A stretch of DNA of 64,000 nucleotides, taken from Epinephelus fuscoguttatus. Lineage: Eukaryota > Chordata > Actinopteri > Perciformes > Serranidae. The notes under the pieces were generated by a model, which saw only the letters and a list, made by a program, of their open reading frames with translations, was not told the DNA's origin and made no database searches. The stretch lies in NCBI RefSeq assembly GCF_011397635.1, contig NC_064753.1:37987822-38051821 (forward strand), in the 5' to 3' direction. Position numbers and translations under genes: made by a program. Numbering within the stretch: the stretch's first letter is position 1; every line of letters starts with the position of its first letter. Of this stretch, positions 37,001-55,081 are shown piece after piece.

Positions 37001-39047
37001 CTGTCCAAGAGGTCCCATTAAAATAATCTGCTATTTTGCAAAGGATGAGGAGAGGTGACAGGGTTCAGAGTACAAAGGCGCCCCCTCACTTCTCTGAAAC
37101 AGTGGTCGGGATGCATGAATAGAGTATCAGTGCGGCCAGTGGATGTCACACACAGACAGCTATTGTCTCCCACTGCTACTGTCAGTGGGTGGTTCTCTCA
37201 CTTTTCCTTAGATAATCTATAGATCCCATCCTATCTCAGTAAAATCACGGTGAATGGAGCCTGCTCTACCAGTTCAGCAAAGACTAAACTAGAGTAAGAA
37301 AAGATTTTTACAAATCTGCTATCATCTGCTATCCTCCTTGACTGCATGTCAGACTTCTTACACATACTTTCATCTTTTAAAAAAATGGATTCAGATTTCA
37401 TTTATAATAAAGCCCCCCAAATAATTATATTTTTGTTCCTTTAAGAGTTGCTGTAATTGATACTAATCAATTAATTATAATTATGTAACACAGTATACTA
37501 TGAAACTGCGATGTTTTCGGAGACGGTTGTCTTACTGTGATAATCTCATACTGTTGCAACCCTTCTCCATGCCCATACTGACATGGCTGCAAGGGTCTGG
37601 GACTACAGTAATTAGTCTGAACCTGTTGGATGGTACAGTATGGCTGATAGGGTGTTGTTATAGGATTAAGTTTGAGAGGATAAAGTAGGGACAGTACTAC
37701 AGGATAAGCTAATTATACATCAAGCCGTAGCATGGAGACCTCGTGTGCACTTGTGGTAAATCGTGAATTCTGAACAGTAGTGGAGCCACTATTTAAAAAA
37801 AAAAATCAAGACAAAGCTCTAAAGGAAGGAAAACGGAGCTGGTGAGAGGATCTGTATCTTGAATCGGCCATGTGTGTCTTTGTAGTATCTGTGTGTTAGT
37901 GAGAATAGCTGTGATTGTGGAAAAGGCAATGAGGTCAGAGCCCAGATGTGCATTCGTTGTGGATGACAGATCTCGGACTGATTAGACTGGAGGCTACTGA
38001 TCTCACAAGCCTCTGTTTGTGTAAGCACTTATTCTCACACCAGTTGCTTTCAAACACTAACAGACAGTATCTGTTTCTGTGCTGAAAGCTGGATGGGCTG
38101 TGTAGAAAGCAGAGCATATGCATTAAAGCTTTCACATGAATGAAGACAGAACTTGTCAATATCACTGGATTACACATTTTCAGACGCAGGACGCTTGACC
38201 TGAGGAGACCCCATGGCCCCAAAACACACCGTGTTCAACACAGGTTAATATGAAGCATTGGCAAAATGCCCTAGGACACCAAACCAACCACAATATGACT
38301 AAACTTTCTGCATTGCAACCAGCGTCAGAAGAATGCCATGCATGCAGAATAACCAGATATTCTTCTGCTGACGACCCACGACACATCTCCGCCTCCCTTG
38401 ACAACAACAAAGCTCCAATGCACACATTCCTACCGGACTGACACCATTTTGTTAAGTCAACCTCCCCAGATTGTGACAAAACAATACATTTTCCATAATA
38501 CTGCTAGCTGTAACTGCCGCTCTGCTTAAAATGACAACCGTCAGATGACAGCTGAGATGTTTAGCTTTAACGCTAACTAGCTAACCCAGCTAACACCTAA
38601 CACCACTGTCTTTCTGGGCTTATCGAATAAAGATAATGTCACGGAGACAAATCTATATCGTTTAGTGAAATAAAAGAAAACAAATGAACTGTGACAGAAG
38701 ACAAGAAATGTATTATTTGGCATCTTTTGTAATGAGTCACCGTTGAAATGTCATCGTTAGCCGTTATAACGTTAGCATACTAGCCAAATGGGATAACTGT
38801 TTGATTGATGCCTCACCGGACAAAACACCAAAACCTACCGTGCTATTTAAATGGTTAATGTAACTCACCAAAAAGCAACGCTGCTATTTGTACTTATAAC
38901 AACAGAATAGTAGGTTTTGGATAACATTAACAGGAGTGCGATGTTGGGCCTCGGTTGCATAAACTAACGGCTAAATCTTTAGCCAGACCCCAACCGAAAA
39001 ACAGATAATTTTAAAATGAACTGTACCTTATTGTCACTAGCGTCCAT
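19030..39047 (-). CDS. secisbp2l: SECIS-binding protein 2-like (complete, 18 coding exons)
   Basis: Paralogue of SBP2, which binds SECIS elements during selenocysteine incorporation; the L form has an L7Ae-type RNA-binding domain, but its own role is less settled. Coding exons in transcript order: 39047-39027, 33856-33648, 31785-31458, 31325-31187, 30519-30296, 28654-28630, 28521-28409, 27362-27252, 27124-27014, 25609-25442, 25264-25123, 24525-24350, 24203-24071, 23950-23788, 22514-22294, 21463-21309, 21108-20889, 19652-19030. Phases agree throughout and sum to 1093 codons plus stop; human is about 1100. Residues 8-23 (DVKLSAEVEPFIPQKK) match the vertebrate N-terminus. The SECIS-interaction region (PENSPINIVQTPIPIT) is in exon 10, about 428-483. 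The L7Ae-like domain spans roughly 690-860 (exons 15-17: KCVIISPNCEKIQ, IPFVFALGRKALG, VPVSVVGIFNYSGAE). The C-terminus is acidic (SRIESWVSKT, then Glu runs). Unusual points are a 15-residue Gly-rich insert near residues 39-53 and a 25-nt exon 6. Confidence 0.97.
19701..20821. mobile_element. 1.1-kb element with about 30-bp terminal inverted repeats
   Basis: The left end TAAAGCTGGAGTTGGTAACT and the right end, whose reverse complement is TAAAGCTACAGTGGGTAACT, match at 17 of 20 positions, and the match continues into TTTATGA/TTTAATGA. It fills most of the last secisbp2l intron and ends 67 bp before exon 20889-21108. No transposase was seen. The interior is probably composite. Confidence 0.7.
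22515..23787. other. secisbp2l intron with unexplained GC-rich patch
   Basis: A G+C-rich island of about 200 bp at 23325-23530 stands out from the AT-rich intron. No gene or known repeat was recognised. Confidence 0.35.
24703..24975 (-). pseudogene. L1-type retrotransposon C-terminal fragment
   Basis: A minus-strand stretch reads TPAQKSNHSG, EANRYQLFWACSKINAFW, resembling the end of L1/Tx1-family reverse transcriptase proteins (typically CWRC..EANH.HIFW.CP.I..FW). One expected cysteine pair is lost. It lies in the secisbp2l intron between exons 24350-24525 and 25123-25264, on the gene's own strand. Confidence 0.55.
25610..27013. other. secisbp2l intron without recognised features
   Basis: AT-rich sequence with poly(A)-type tracts near 26840-26870. 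No exon, RNA gene or clear transposon end was seen. Confidence 0.4.
28630..28654 (-). CDS. secisbp2l: 25-nt microexon of secisbp2l (exon 6)
   Basis: The minus strand reads ...ccatag, then 25 nt encoding GVEAGVMT plus one base, then GTATGT. Phase 0 before and phase 1 after fit both neighbours exactly. It connects the PKHNQAAG region (exon 5) to TWVNVASQ (exon 7). Skipping it would shift the frame. Confidence 0.85.
28843..29940. repeat. Older interspersed repeat split by a hAT element
   Basis: The sequences 28843-28887 and 29886-29930 together match, in reverse orientation, the uninterrupted stretch 32517-32608 (AACTGCAGTTCCT...GGCTGGCTCC, then CCAATTCCCATAAACC...). The repeat probably continues rightward toward 30060. 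Confidence 0.75.
28896..29877. mobile_element. 982-bp non-autonomous hAT element with perfect 8-bp TSD
   Basis: The ends are TAGGGATGCACCGAA and, reading inward from the other side, TAGGGATGCAACGAA. Both flanks carry the identical 8-bp duplication TCCGAAAA (28888-28895 and 29878-29885). TIR form and 8-bp TSD indicate the hAT superfamily. No transposase reading frame is present. It is located in the secisbp2l intron between exons 28630-28654 and 30296-30519, and is inserted in an older repeat. Confidence 0.92.
32170..32640. repeat. Second copy of the older repeat, reverse orientation
   Basis: It matches the repeat interrupted at 28896 and keeps the uninterrupted insertion site around 32561-32570. 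Its left part (GCCATCTTTGGAGCCAGATG, TGACCATGTTTGGATGAGAG) belongs to the same fish family. It lies in the secisbp2l intron 31786-33647. Confidence 0.7.
33857..39026. other. secisbp2l intron 1 (5.2 kb), largely unassigned
   Basis: No exon or complete mobile element was recognised. The only clear pattern is the GCTAAC/GTTAGC cluster near 38570-38776. Confidence 0.45.
38570..38776. repeat. Smaller GCTAAC/GTTAGC cluster in secisbp2l intron 1
   Basis: Five copies of GCTAAC/GTTAGC occur within about 200 bp (near 38572, 38580, 38589, 38756 and 38770), roughly 250-450 bp downstream of secisbp2l exon 1. This mirrors the cluster in cops2 intron 1. Confidence 0.6.
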
Positions 39048-39330
39048 GTCAGTCACCGACACCGCGACAGGCAGTCATTGACCAAAATGTGGACGTCAGG
39101 ATGTGGGTCTTTTTAATTTCTTCATTGTGAATAGTAATAATCACCGAAGGCTTAGGAGAGACTCACACCCAGTTCCCAGTAACCGCTAACTGCACCCCTC
39201 CGCCGACTGTTGCTGCGTCAGCTGGCTGCGCTCTCCACAGACTAGCTTGTAGCCTGAGCTCGCTGCGAGTGAGCTAACCGCTGTCACAGTGGAAATGGGA
39301 GTCACCTGGAACGGAAGCCGTCGAGGCTCA
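39048..39330 (-). promoter_or_regulatory. secisbp2l: secisbp2l 5' UTR and promoter region, CpG-containing
   Basis: The region immediately upstream of the start codon at 39047 is richer in G+C and CpG than the flanking introns (for example around 39055-39070 and 39195-39300). It has no clear TATA box. It sits between the start codon and the probable end of the upstream cops2 gene, so the promoter must be contained in about 400 bp or overlap the cops2 3' end. The start site was not determined. Confidence 0.5.
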
Positions 39331-39434
39331 AAAAGGCTTTTACTTGCTGGCGAATGCAGTGTGTAACCAGTGCAGTGTGTTATCACCAGTGTGATTTAAA
39401 TCAAGTAAAATAAAGATTTCTATTTGTCTTCATT

Positions 39435-39887
39435 ATGACAGTTAAAATGTTTTATTCAACTCCTACCCGCCAGTCACAGAGTTAAAACAGTTGCTAGTCA
39501 AAGGCAGTTGAATCCTTTTAGTGCTGAGAGAAATCCGTTTATTACCAACAGGCAACAGTATACATTAAAATACTGTGTACACGTTTTCATACACATTTGG
39601 ACTTTTTTTAAACAACTGAAGCATTTGTGTGTTGCACATGGAAGGATCTGCCAATCGGGAACACGAAAAACAAAAAAAAGTGTCGGTGATTTCCTCTCAT
39701 CACGACAACACAACACACTTTGAACACGTTCTTGCGGTTCCTGGAGTCTTCTTGAAATTGATGGTGGCATTCTCAAAAGTTGTGCTGTGCATCTTGTCTC
39801 AGAGGATTTACTTGAAGAAGCACAGTAGCATACTTTATGGATGTGTTTGAACATGCCATTTTCCTTGTCTCTTGAGTTTACATGCCA
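39435..39887 (-). other. cops2: cops2 3' untranslated region (extent inferred)
   Basis: Short stretch after the cops2 stop codon. AATAAA signals on the minus strand lie at 39538-39543 and 39451-39456, so the mRNA probably ends near 39520 or 39435, giving a 3' UTR of about 350-450 nt. Confidence 0.55.
39451..39456 (-). terminator. Candidate distal cops2 polyadenylation signal (AATAAA)
   Basis: TTTATT on the plus strand reads AATAAA on the cops2 strand, about 430 nt beyond the stop. A second copy is at 39538-39543. Transcript end data are needed to choose between them. Confidence 0.45.
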
Positions 39888-49668
<9,781 letters not shown>

Positions 49669-49830
49669 CTTGAGGGTCTTCCTTGCTCTTATTCAGGGAC
49701 AGTCAGTAGCCCGGCCTGTGCTGTGTTTTGCAGTGGTGGGGAGGTGGTGTGTCAGGGTGGCAAGAAGCAACGGCCTGGTCTCCGTCCAAAGATGGCGCTG
49801 TTGGATCACCTCAGATACATGAATAACGTT
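49669..49830 (-). promoter_or_regulatory. cops2: cops2 5' UTR and promoter region with YY1-like motif
   Basis: TATA-less sequence just upstream of the cops2 start codon. AAGATGGCGCTG at about 49789-49800 on the plus strand closely matches the YY1 core AAGATGGCG, a motif common near start sites of housekeeping genes. There is no convincing divergent gene on the plus strand. Confidence 0.45.
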
Positions 49831-50720
49831 CCCACTGTGAATGTTTCACCAGCTGCAGCTCTTTTCATGTTGCAGCATGACATGGCTGTATCAGATGGAC
49901 TTTAACACAGTGTGCTATAATATTTTTTTTAAAAAGTGGTATAAAGTAACACACAAGCATGTGATGTGTAATATGTTTATAAAATGTGATGCATTATTAC
50001 AGATCAACCTGCATTATGCACATACCTCTGCAAGAAAAATCAAATAATATATAATGACATAACACTGACAAGTGACATTGTGCTTCATAACAACAGAAAA
50101 ATAACATAAGAATATCTTTTTACCAGCTAACTGTAGGACTTTTCTTGCAGTGGAGTATTTTACATTGTGGTATGGCTACTCCAACAATACATACCACTTC
50201 TCACAGTACAGCTCTGCTACGGAAACAGAGTTATTTGTGTAAGTAGTATGATGGGTCAAACCATAGACATGTAATTGTTGAGATATAATATAGCTGCTTT
50301 ACATAATGTGCATATTTGTATGTATGTAGAGCTGTTAAAATACACACATATGTGACGTGACTACCAATGTACCCATCGCTGACTTCAGTGTCTTAAGCCA
50401 CAAAAACTGTGGGGGATATCACAAGCAGTGGCCAGGCTGAAGTAACCACACAAACACAAACACACACAACAGCCACCACCACCACCACGTTACGTATCCA
50501 AGTGCACCAGGTTCATCTGAACCATTGGTGGTATGAAAGGTTTTCAGACAAGGCTACATGACCGAAGCAAAAAAGAGAAGATTTTCTTCTGCCCAGGTGG
50601 AGTATATATAAATACACCAAATATCCAGCAAGATAAAGCTGATTGAGTCAGAGATGATTTTAATGACTTTGTATACTGTTGAGCATGTTAATCTACAACT
50701 ACGCATATTTTATAACGTTT
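49830..50720. other. Intergenic, no gene recognised
   Basis: Sequence upstream of cops2. No GALK2-like exon was found. Minor CA-rich and CACCAC tracts lie near 50450-50490. Confidence 0.45.
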
Positions 50721-50879
50721 TGCATGAAGAAATTTTATCTGTAAAGTAAATATACTTGTCAAATAAATACAGAGAAGTGGAGAATCCTCCTCTGAATTGT
50801 AGAGTATAAGTATTAAGTAGCAAAACTTGTAAAGGCAAGCACTTCAAAACTGCACTTATATACAATACTTGAGTGACTG
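50720..50879. repeat. Truncated MITE copy abutting the element at 50880
   Basis: AGTATAAGTATTAAGTAGCA, AAGCACTTCAAAACTGCACT and TACAATACTTGAGT are typical of the right half of the same family as 50880-51436. Confidence 0.5.
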
Positions 50880-51436
50880 CAGTGGTGGAATGCAAATAAG
50901 TATATTTACTGTGGGCCACTGTACTTAAGTACAAATTTGAGGTACTGGTGTTTCACTTGAGTTTTATCTTCCCAGGCCACTTTCTACTTCTACTCTACAA
51001 CAATTTGAAGAGCAATATTGTACTTTTTACTCAGCTAAATCTATGTGATAGCTTTAGTTAGTAGTTACATAACAAATTAAGATTTTTGCAGTAAAACATG
51101 AATGATAGAACAATAAGCAGATTAATTCAAAACAAAAAAAGCTTAACATGAGCTCCACCTCATCCAACTACAACAGTTAAATCCTGTTTGTAAATAAATG
51201 CATGAGAAATATTAATCTAATAATATAATTAATGTAAGCATAACAATCATAGAGGACATTTCTCTGCATCGGGTACTTTCTCCTTAATACTTTAAGATCA
51301 TTTTCCTGGTTACACTTACATACTTTTACTCAAGTAACATTTTCATTGCATAACATTTACTTGTAACAGAGTATTTTTACAGTGAGGTAATTGTACTTTT
51401 ACTTTAGTATGGATCCGAAAACATCCTCCACCACTG
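50880..51436. mobile_element. 557-bp hAT-like MITE
   Basis: It starts CAGTGGTGGA and ends TCCACCACTG, exact 10-bp inverted repeats. The flanking octamers AGTGACTG and AGTAAATG agree at 6 of 8 positions, consistent with an aged 8-bp duplication. The interior is made of ACTTAAGTA/ACTTTTACT steps and has no reading frame. Confidence 0.75.
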
Positions 51437-52640
51437 AGTAAATGTATTCTGTTAATTTCCACTGCTGAAAATACCCCATGAACTCCAGTTGTGCGTGTCA
51501 GATTTCAGTCAGCCCCGTGAATCAGGTTCATGTCAAAAGGATTTCGTGACTGTTCTCTCAACAGTCTTGGCTGCCACACAGAAAGACCATTGGCAGCATC
51601 ACATCCCTCTCCAGCCTCTCTGCCTCACTTGGGGAGTCATTCCACGCTGAACCCTGTGAAAGATTTTTTATTACGTTCCTGTTCCGAAAATTTACGCAAT
51701 CAGCTTGTGTGTCATCAAGTTATGTGTCATAAGTTTATTTTTTAAAAAAAAACTGATGAGTGTGGTTGAAAAACTGAAGTCCATCATCCTACGCAGTCAG
51801 TTTTGCCATAATATTTATAATATCCAGACATGAATCACCAACACCAGTACTAGAGGGAGAATGTATTCACAGACTGAGCTATAATAACTTTAAAAGCATT
51901 AAGAATGTTCAGAGTAATATTACTTGTGGGAGTGTGTGTGTACAAATGTGTCACAGACAGCATACTTTCTTCAACCATGTGATCTATCATGGGTGCACTG
52001 ACAGAGTTATTGCATCTCTTACCTAAAGCCATACTGTGGCTGTCTACTGGTTTTTACAAAGAAACCAAAATATTCTAATTGCTCTGCATCAGCACTGGGA
52101 TGGTGACCTCTGTGTGCGTGTGTGTATGTGTGCACACTGTAGTGACATAATACATTATGTACACACCCATTTGTTGCATGCGTGAGATACAGCAGCGGTG
52201 CGTGTGCAGTGTCTGTCAGCATGTCATTAATTGCACTGGGTTTGCATCAACACAAAGACTTAACGAATGAGTAGCGCTTCTCTGCTGGAATCAACAACGC
52301 CAGAAAAGCTGTGGCTCTGAGACAAAAGACACATGGGTGTTAATACATCCCGATTTGTCATCACAACACCCACACAACCCTCTTCAAATTATATGGCAGC
52401 AGGCTTCTTCACATACCTGAAATACACCGTTATTGCCACAGACTGACTGATCTGTCAACACACTGACAATCTCTAAAAGAAGAAGGCATTCCTCAGCTGT
52501 GGTGGGACGATACTGCTGTACTTGAAGGGCAAAGGAGGACCCTCCCTGCCCAGAAGTGGCGCCCCAAGGGAGGGGCGGGGGGGGGCAATAGTCGCCCAGT
52601 GCAATTGCTGTTCTCCCTCAACCATGTCAGCATAGCGTGT
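51437..52640. other. Intergenic, no gene recognised
   Basis: Contains a G-rich patch near 52568-52586. No supported coding or RNA feature. Confidence 0.4.
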
Positions 52641-52649
52641 TGGGAAAGG

Positions 52650-53440
52650 GACTAAGTAATGCTCCATGGTTAGGTACAAAATTTTTGCAAAGGAACTGGC
52701 ATGGCCGTTTTCAGAGGGGTCCCTTGAATCGCCCCCTCAAAATATCTGAATGAAAATGGGTTCTGTGGGTACCCACAAGTCTCAGCAGGCTTATTTGAAG
52801 AACACGAAGAACACTAAATGACCTAACATGTATAGATACATAAAACATTAAAACAAGATAGTTGTGGAACTCAAAATGTTAACTATCAGTATCAGTCTAG
52901 GCAAATTAAATAATTAGTCATTTATTCATTCATTCATTCATTCATTCATTTTCCGTAACCGCTTCTCCTGTTGGGTGTTGTAGGGTGGCTGGAGCCTATC
53001 CTAGCTGTCACTGGGCGAGAGGTGGAGTTCACCCTGGAGAGGTTCCCAGTCTAACGCTGGTTTAACATATAGAGACAGACAACCATTCATGCTCACATTC
53101 ACACCTACAGACAATTTAGAGTCACCAATTAACCTGCAGGTCTTTGGATTGTGGGAGGAAGCTGGAGTAGCCGGAGAAAACCCATGCTGGGAGAACATGC
53201 AAACTCTGCACAGAGGGGCTCTCCACCCCGGGGTTTGAACCCCCACCCCAGGTTTGAACTAGGAACCCTCTTGCTGTGAGGCAACAATGTTAACTACTGC
53301 ATCACAGTGCCGCCCATAATATACTACAACAGCATAAGTGAATCCTGAAATTCACTTATGGTTTTTGATTTGGGTGTGCCACCCCAAGATTCTCAGAGGC
53401 CCCCCATGAAAAATTTCTGAGGACGCCACTGCTGTCCAAG
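52650..53440. repeat. Composite repeat: older element interrupted by a (TTCA)n-tailed repeat
   Basis: The outer parts 52650-52800 (CCCCCTCAAAATATCTGAAT, GAAAATGGGTTCTGTGGGTA) and 53340-53440 (CCCCATGAAAAATTTCTGAG, GACGCCACTG) look like the same fish element. Between them lies the repeat at 52918-53320. Confidence 0.5.
52918..53320 (-). repeat. Ubiquitous teleost repeat with (TTCA)n tail
   Basis: The plus strand begins with (CATT)n at about 52920-52951, then CCGTAACCGCTTCTCCTGTT, GGCTGGAGCCTATCC, GTCACTGGGCGAGAGG, GACAATTTAGAGTCACCAAT, TTGGATTGTGGGAGGAAGC and AGGAACCCTCTTGCTGTGAG. The tetranucleotide tail suggests spread by a LINE-type mechanism. Another copy end is at 1-110. Confidence 0.7.
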
Positions 53441-54640
53441 CTTAACACAACTCTATCTCAGGCACCAACTTAGCGCCAAGGACTTATATTTATCCAACTG
53501 AGTCAGGGGGATGGTGTGATAAACACAGGTTCATCATGTTTAACCTTGCCATGTAAACCTACTAACCTTATTTAGAGATCCACAAGTGTGGTATTAAGCC
53601 TTATAAACACCTCTGAGCAGTCCCTCTCCTTTCAGATAATCTTTGATGATTCATTTGATAAAATTAGTACATTGATATTATTCCCTTGGCATCAATGTAT
53701 ACACTTGGTTTCATAAGTCGTTTAATTTTTGGTTGCCAAAAACAGTTTTATGCCGAACCTAATAACCTTAATAGAGTTAATATAATCTAATTTCTGACAG
53801 TTCCTTAAACATTAGACAAGAGTCTTTCATATATCTCCAGCATGGCATCTGGCAGCAAAAGCCTGTGTACCTCTCTCAGCAGGCTGCCTGCTTGTATACT
53901 CTACACAAATGGCTCTCACCACTAAAGTGCTAACACAAGGGTGCTTACCCTCGTTGTATCGCTGCCAACTCCCATGTAGATCATTACTCCTACATGCACA
54001 CAAATGCACGCACAGTCACACACATAGATATTCATATAGTGTATATGTATATGGTCTAATATACACACCTGCTTAATTATATGTGCCTCTGCACGCATGC
54101 TGTTAAATGTCCTGAGAATCTGCAGTTGCCAACCTTGTACAACCTACCCTTAGGTCATCATAGCAGCCCTAACTTCTCAACTTGTGCAAGATGCGTGACT
54201 AGCTTGTTTGTTTTTCTCTTTTCTTTTTTTTTTGTTGTTGCTGTTTTCATTTTTACAAGGTATGTAGAAGCGTGTCTCAATTTTATGCAACAACTTCCAT
54301 CAAGTGAGGCTGTTATTACAGATGAAATCCAACTTCCAAGAGCTGAAACAGCCACTGCAGCCAAGTCCACACGCACCCCACTCTGCATCACACGCTAGCA
54401 TGCTGTGGTATGTGTGTGGTATGTGCTTTGAGTGGGGTATGTGGGCTGGAGTTTGAGGGTGTTGGGGTATAGTTTTGTATATTATACATGTATGGAGGTT
54501 AGAAAAATACTACCCAGCGAACACTTTCATGATTTAAGACAAAACAAAGCTTGGCTGAGCTCATCGGGGCCACTGCGTTGTGGTTTGGGTTAAGGATTCC
54601 TGTCCATTTCAGATCAATATGCATTGTGACAGAAAAGCCC
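53441..54640. other. Intergenic, no gene recognised
   Basis: No exon or complete transposon was recognised. A T-rich tract is present near 54216-54240. Confidence 0.4.
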
Positions 54641-54644
54641 CAAA

Positions 54645-55081
54645 TTAAAGGATTATTTCAACATTTTGAGAAAAATTGTGAATTCACTTCACTTTTATTT
54701 GGTTTTATAAAGCACTTGGTAACTGTGTTTTGAAAGGTGCTATATAAATAAAGTTTATTATTGTTATTATATTTGTACAGGAACTACGAAGCTGCAGCCA
54801 GCAGCCGATTAGTGTAGCTTAGCATAAAGACTGGAAACAGGAAGAAACAGCTAGCCTGGCGCAGTCCAAAGATAACATAAACCCCCTATCAGCTCCTCTG
54901 AAGTTTCCTCATTAACATATTATAATGTGTTTGTTAAATTTTTGCAAAAACCAAACTGTAAAAAGTAGGATAGTTTTACAAGAGGTTATGTGCCCTGCTA
55001 TGTCTTAGCCTAGCCCAGCAAGGCTCCAGGAAGTTACTGCAAAATAAGCATACTTCTTACTATGTAAAACTATTCCTTTAA
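54645..55081. mobile_element. TTAA-bounded MITE interrupted by a LINE 3' end
   Basis: The left end TTAAAGGATTATTTCAACAT and the right end (reverse complement TTAAAGGAATAGTTTTACAT) form inverted repeats beginning at TTAA, as in piggyBac-type elements. The inside carries the common fish signature AGCTTAGCATAAAGACTGGA and AACAGCTAGCCTGGC. Confidence 0.75.
54680..54772 (+). mobile_element. Short LINE 3' end nested in the TTAA-bounded MITE
   Basis: TTTATAAAGCACTTGGTAAC, GAAAGGTGCTATATAAATAA and AGTTTATTATTGTTATTAT match the 3' terminus of L2/Rex1-like elements, also seen at 15140-15180. It splits the MITE between TTTTGAGAAA and TGTACAGGAACTACG. Confidence 0.65.

Noticed and set aside
49791-49905. 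Plus-strand frame starting ATGGCGCTG beside the cops2 promoter, considered as a divergent gene such as GALK2
   Set aside because: The short peptide resembles no galactokinase N-terminus and no continuing exons were found. The ATGGCG is better read as part of a YY1-like site.
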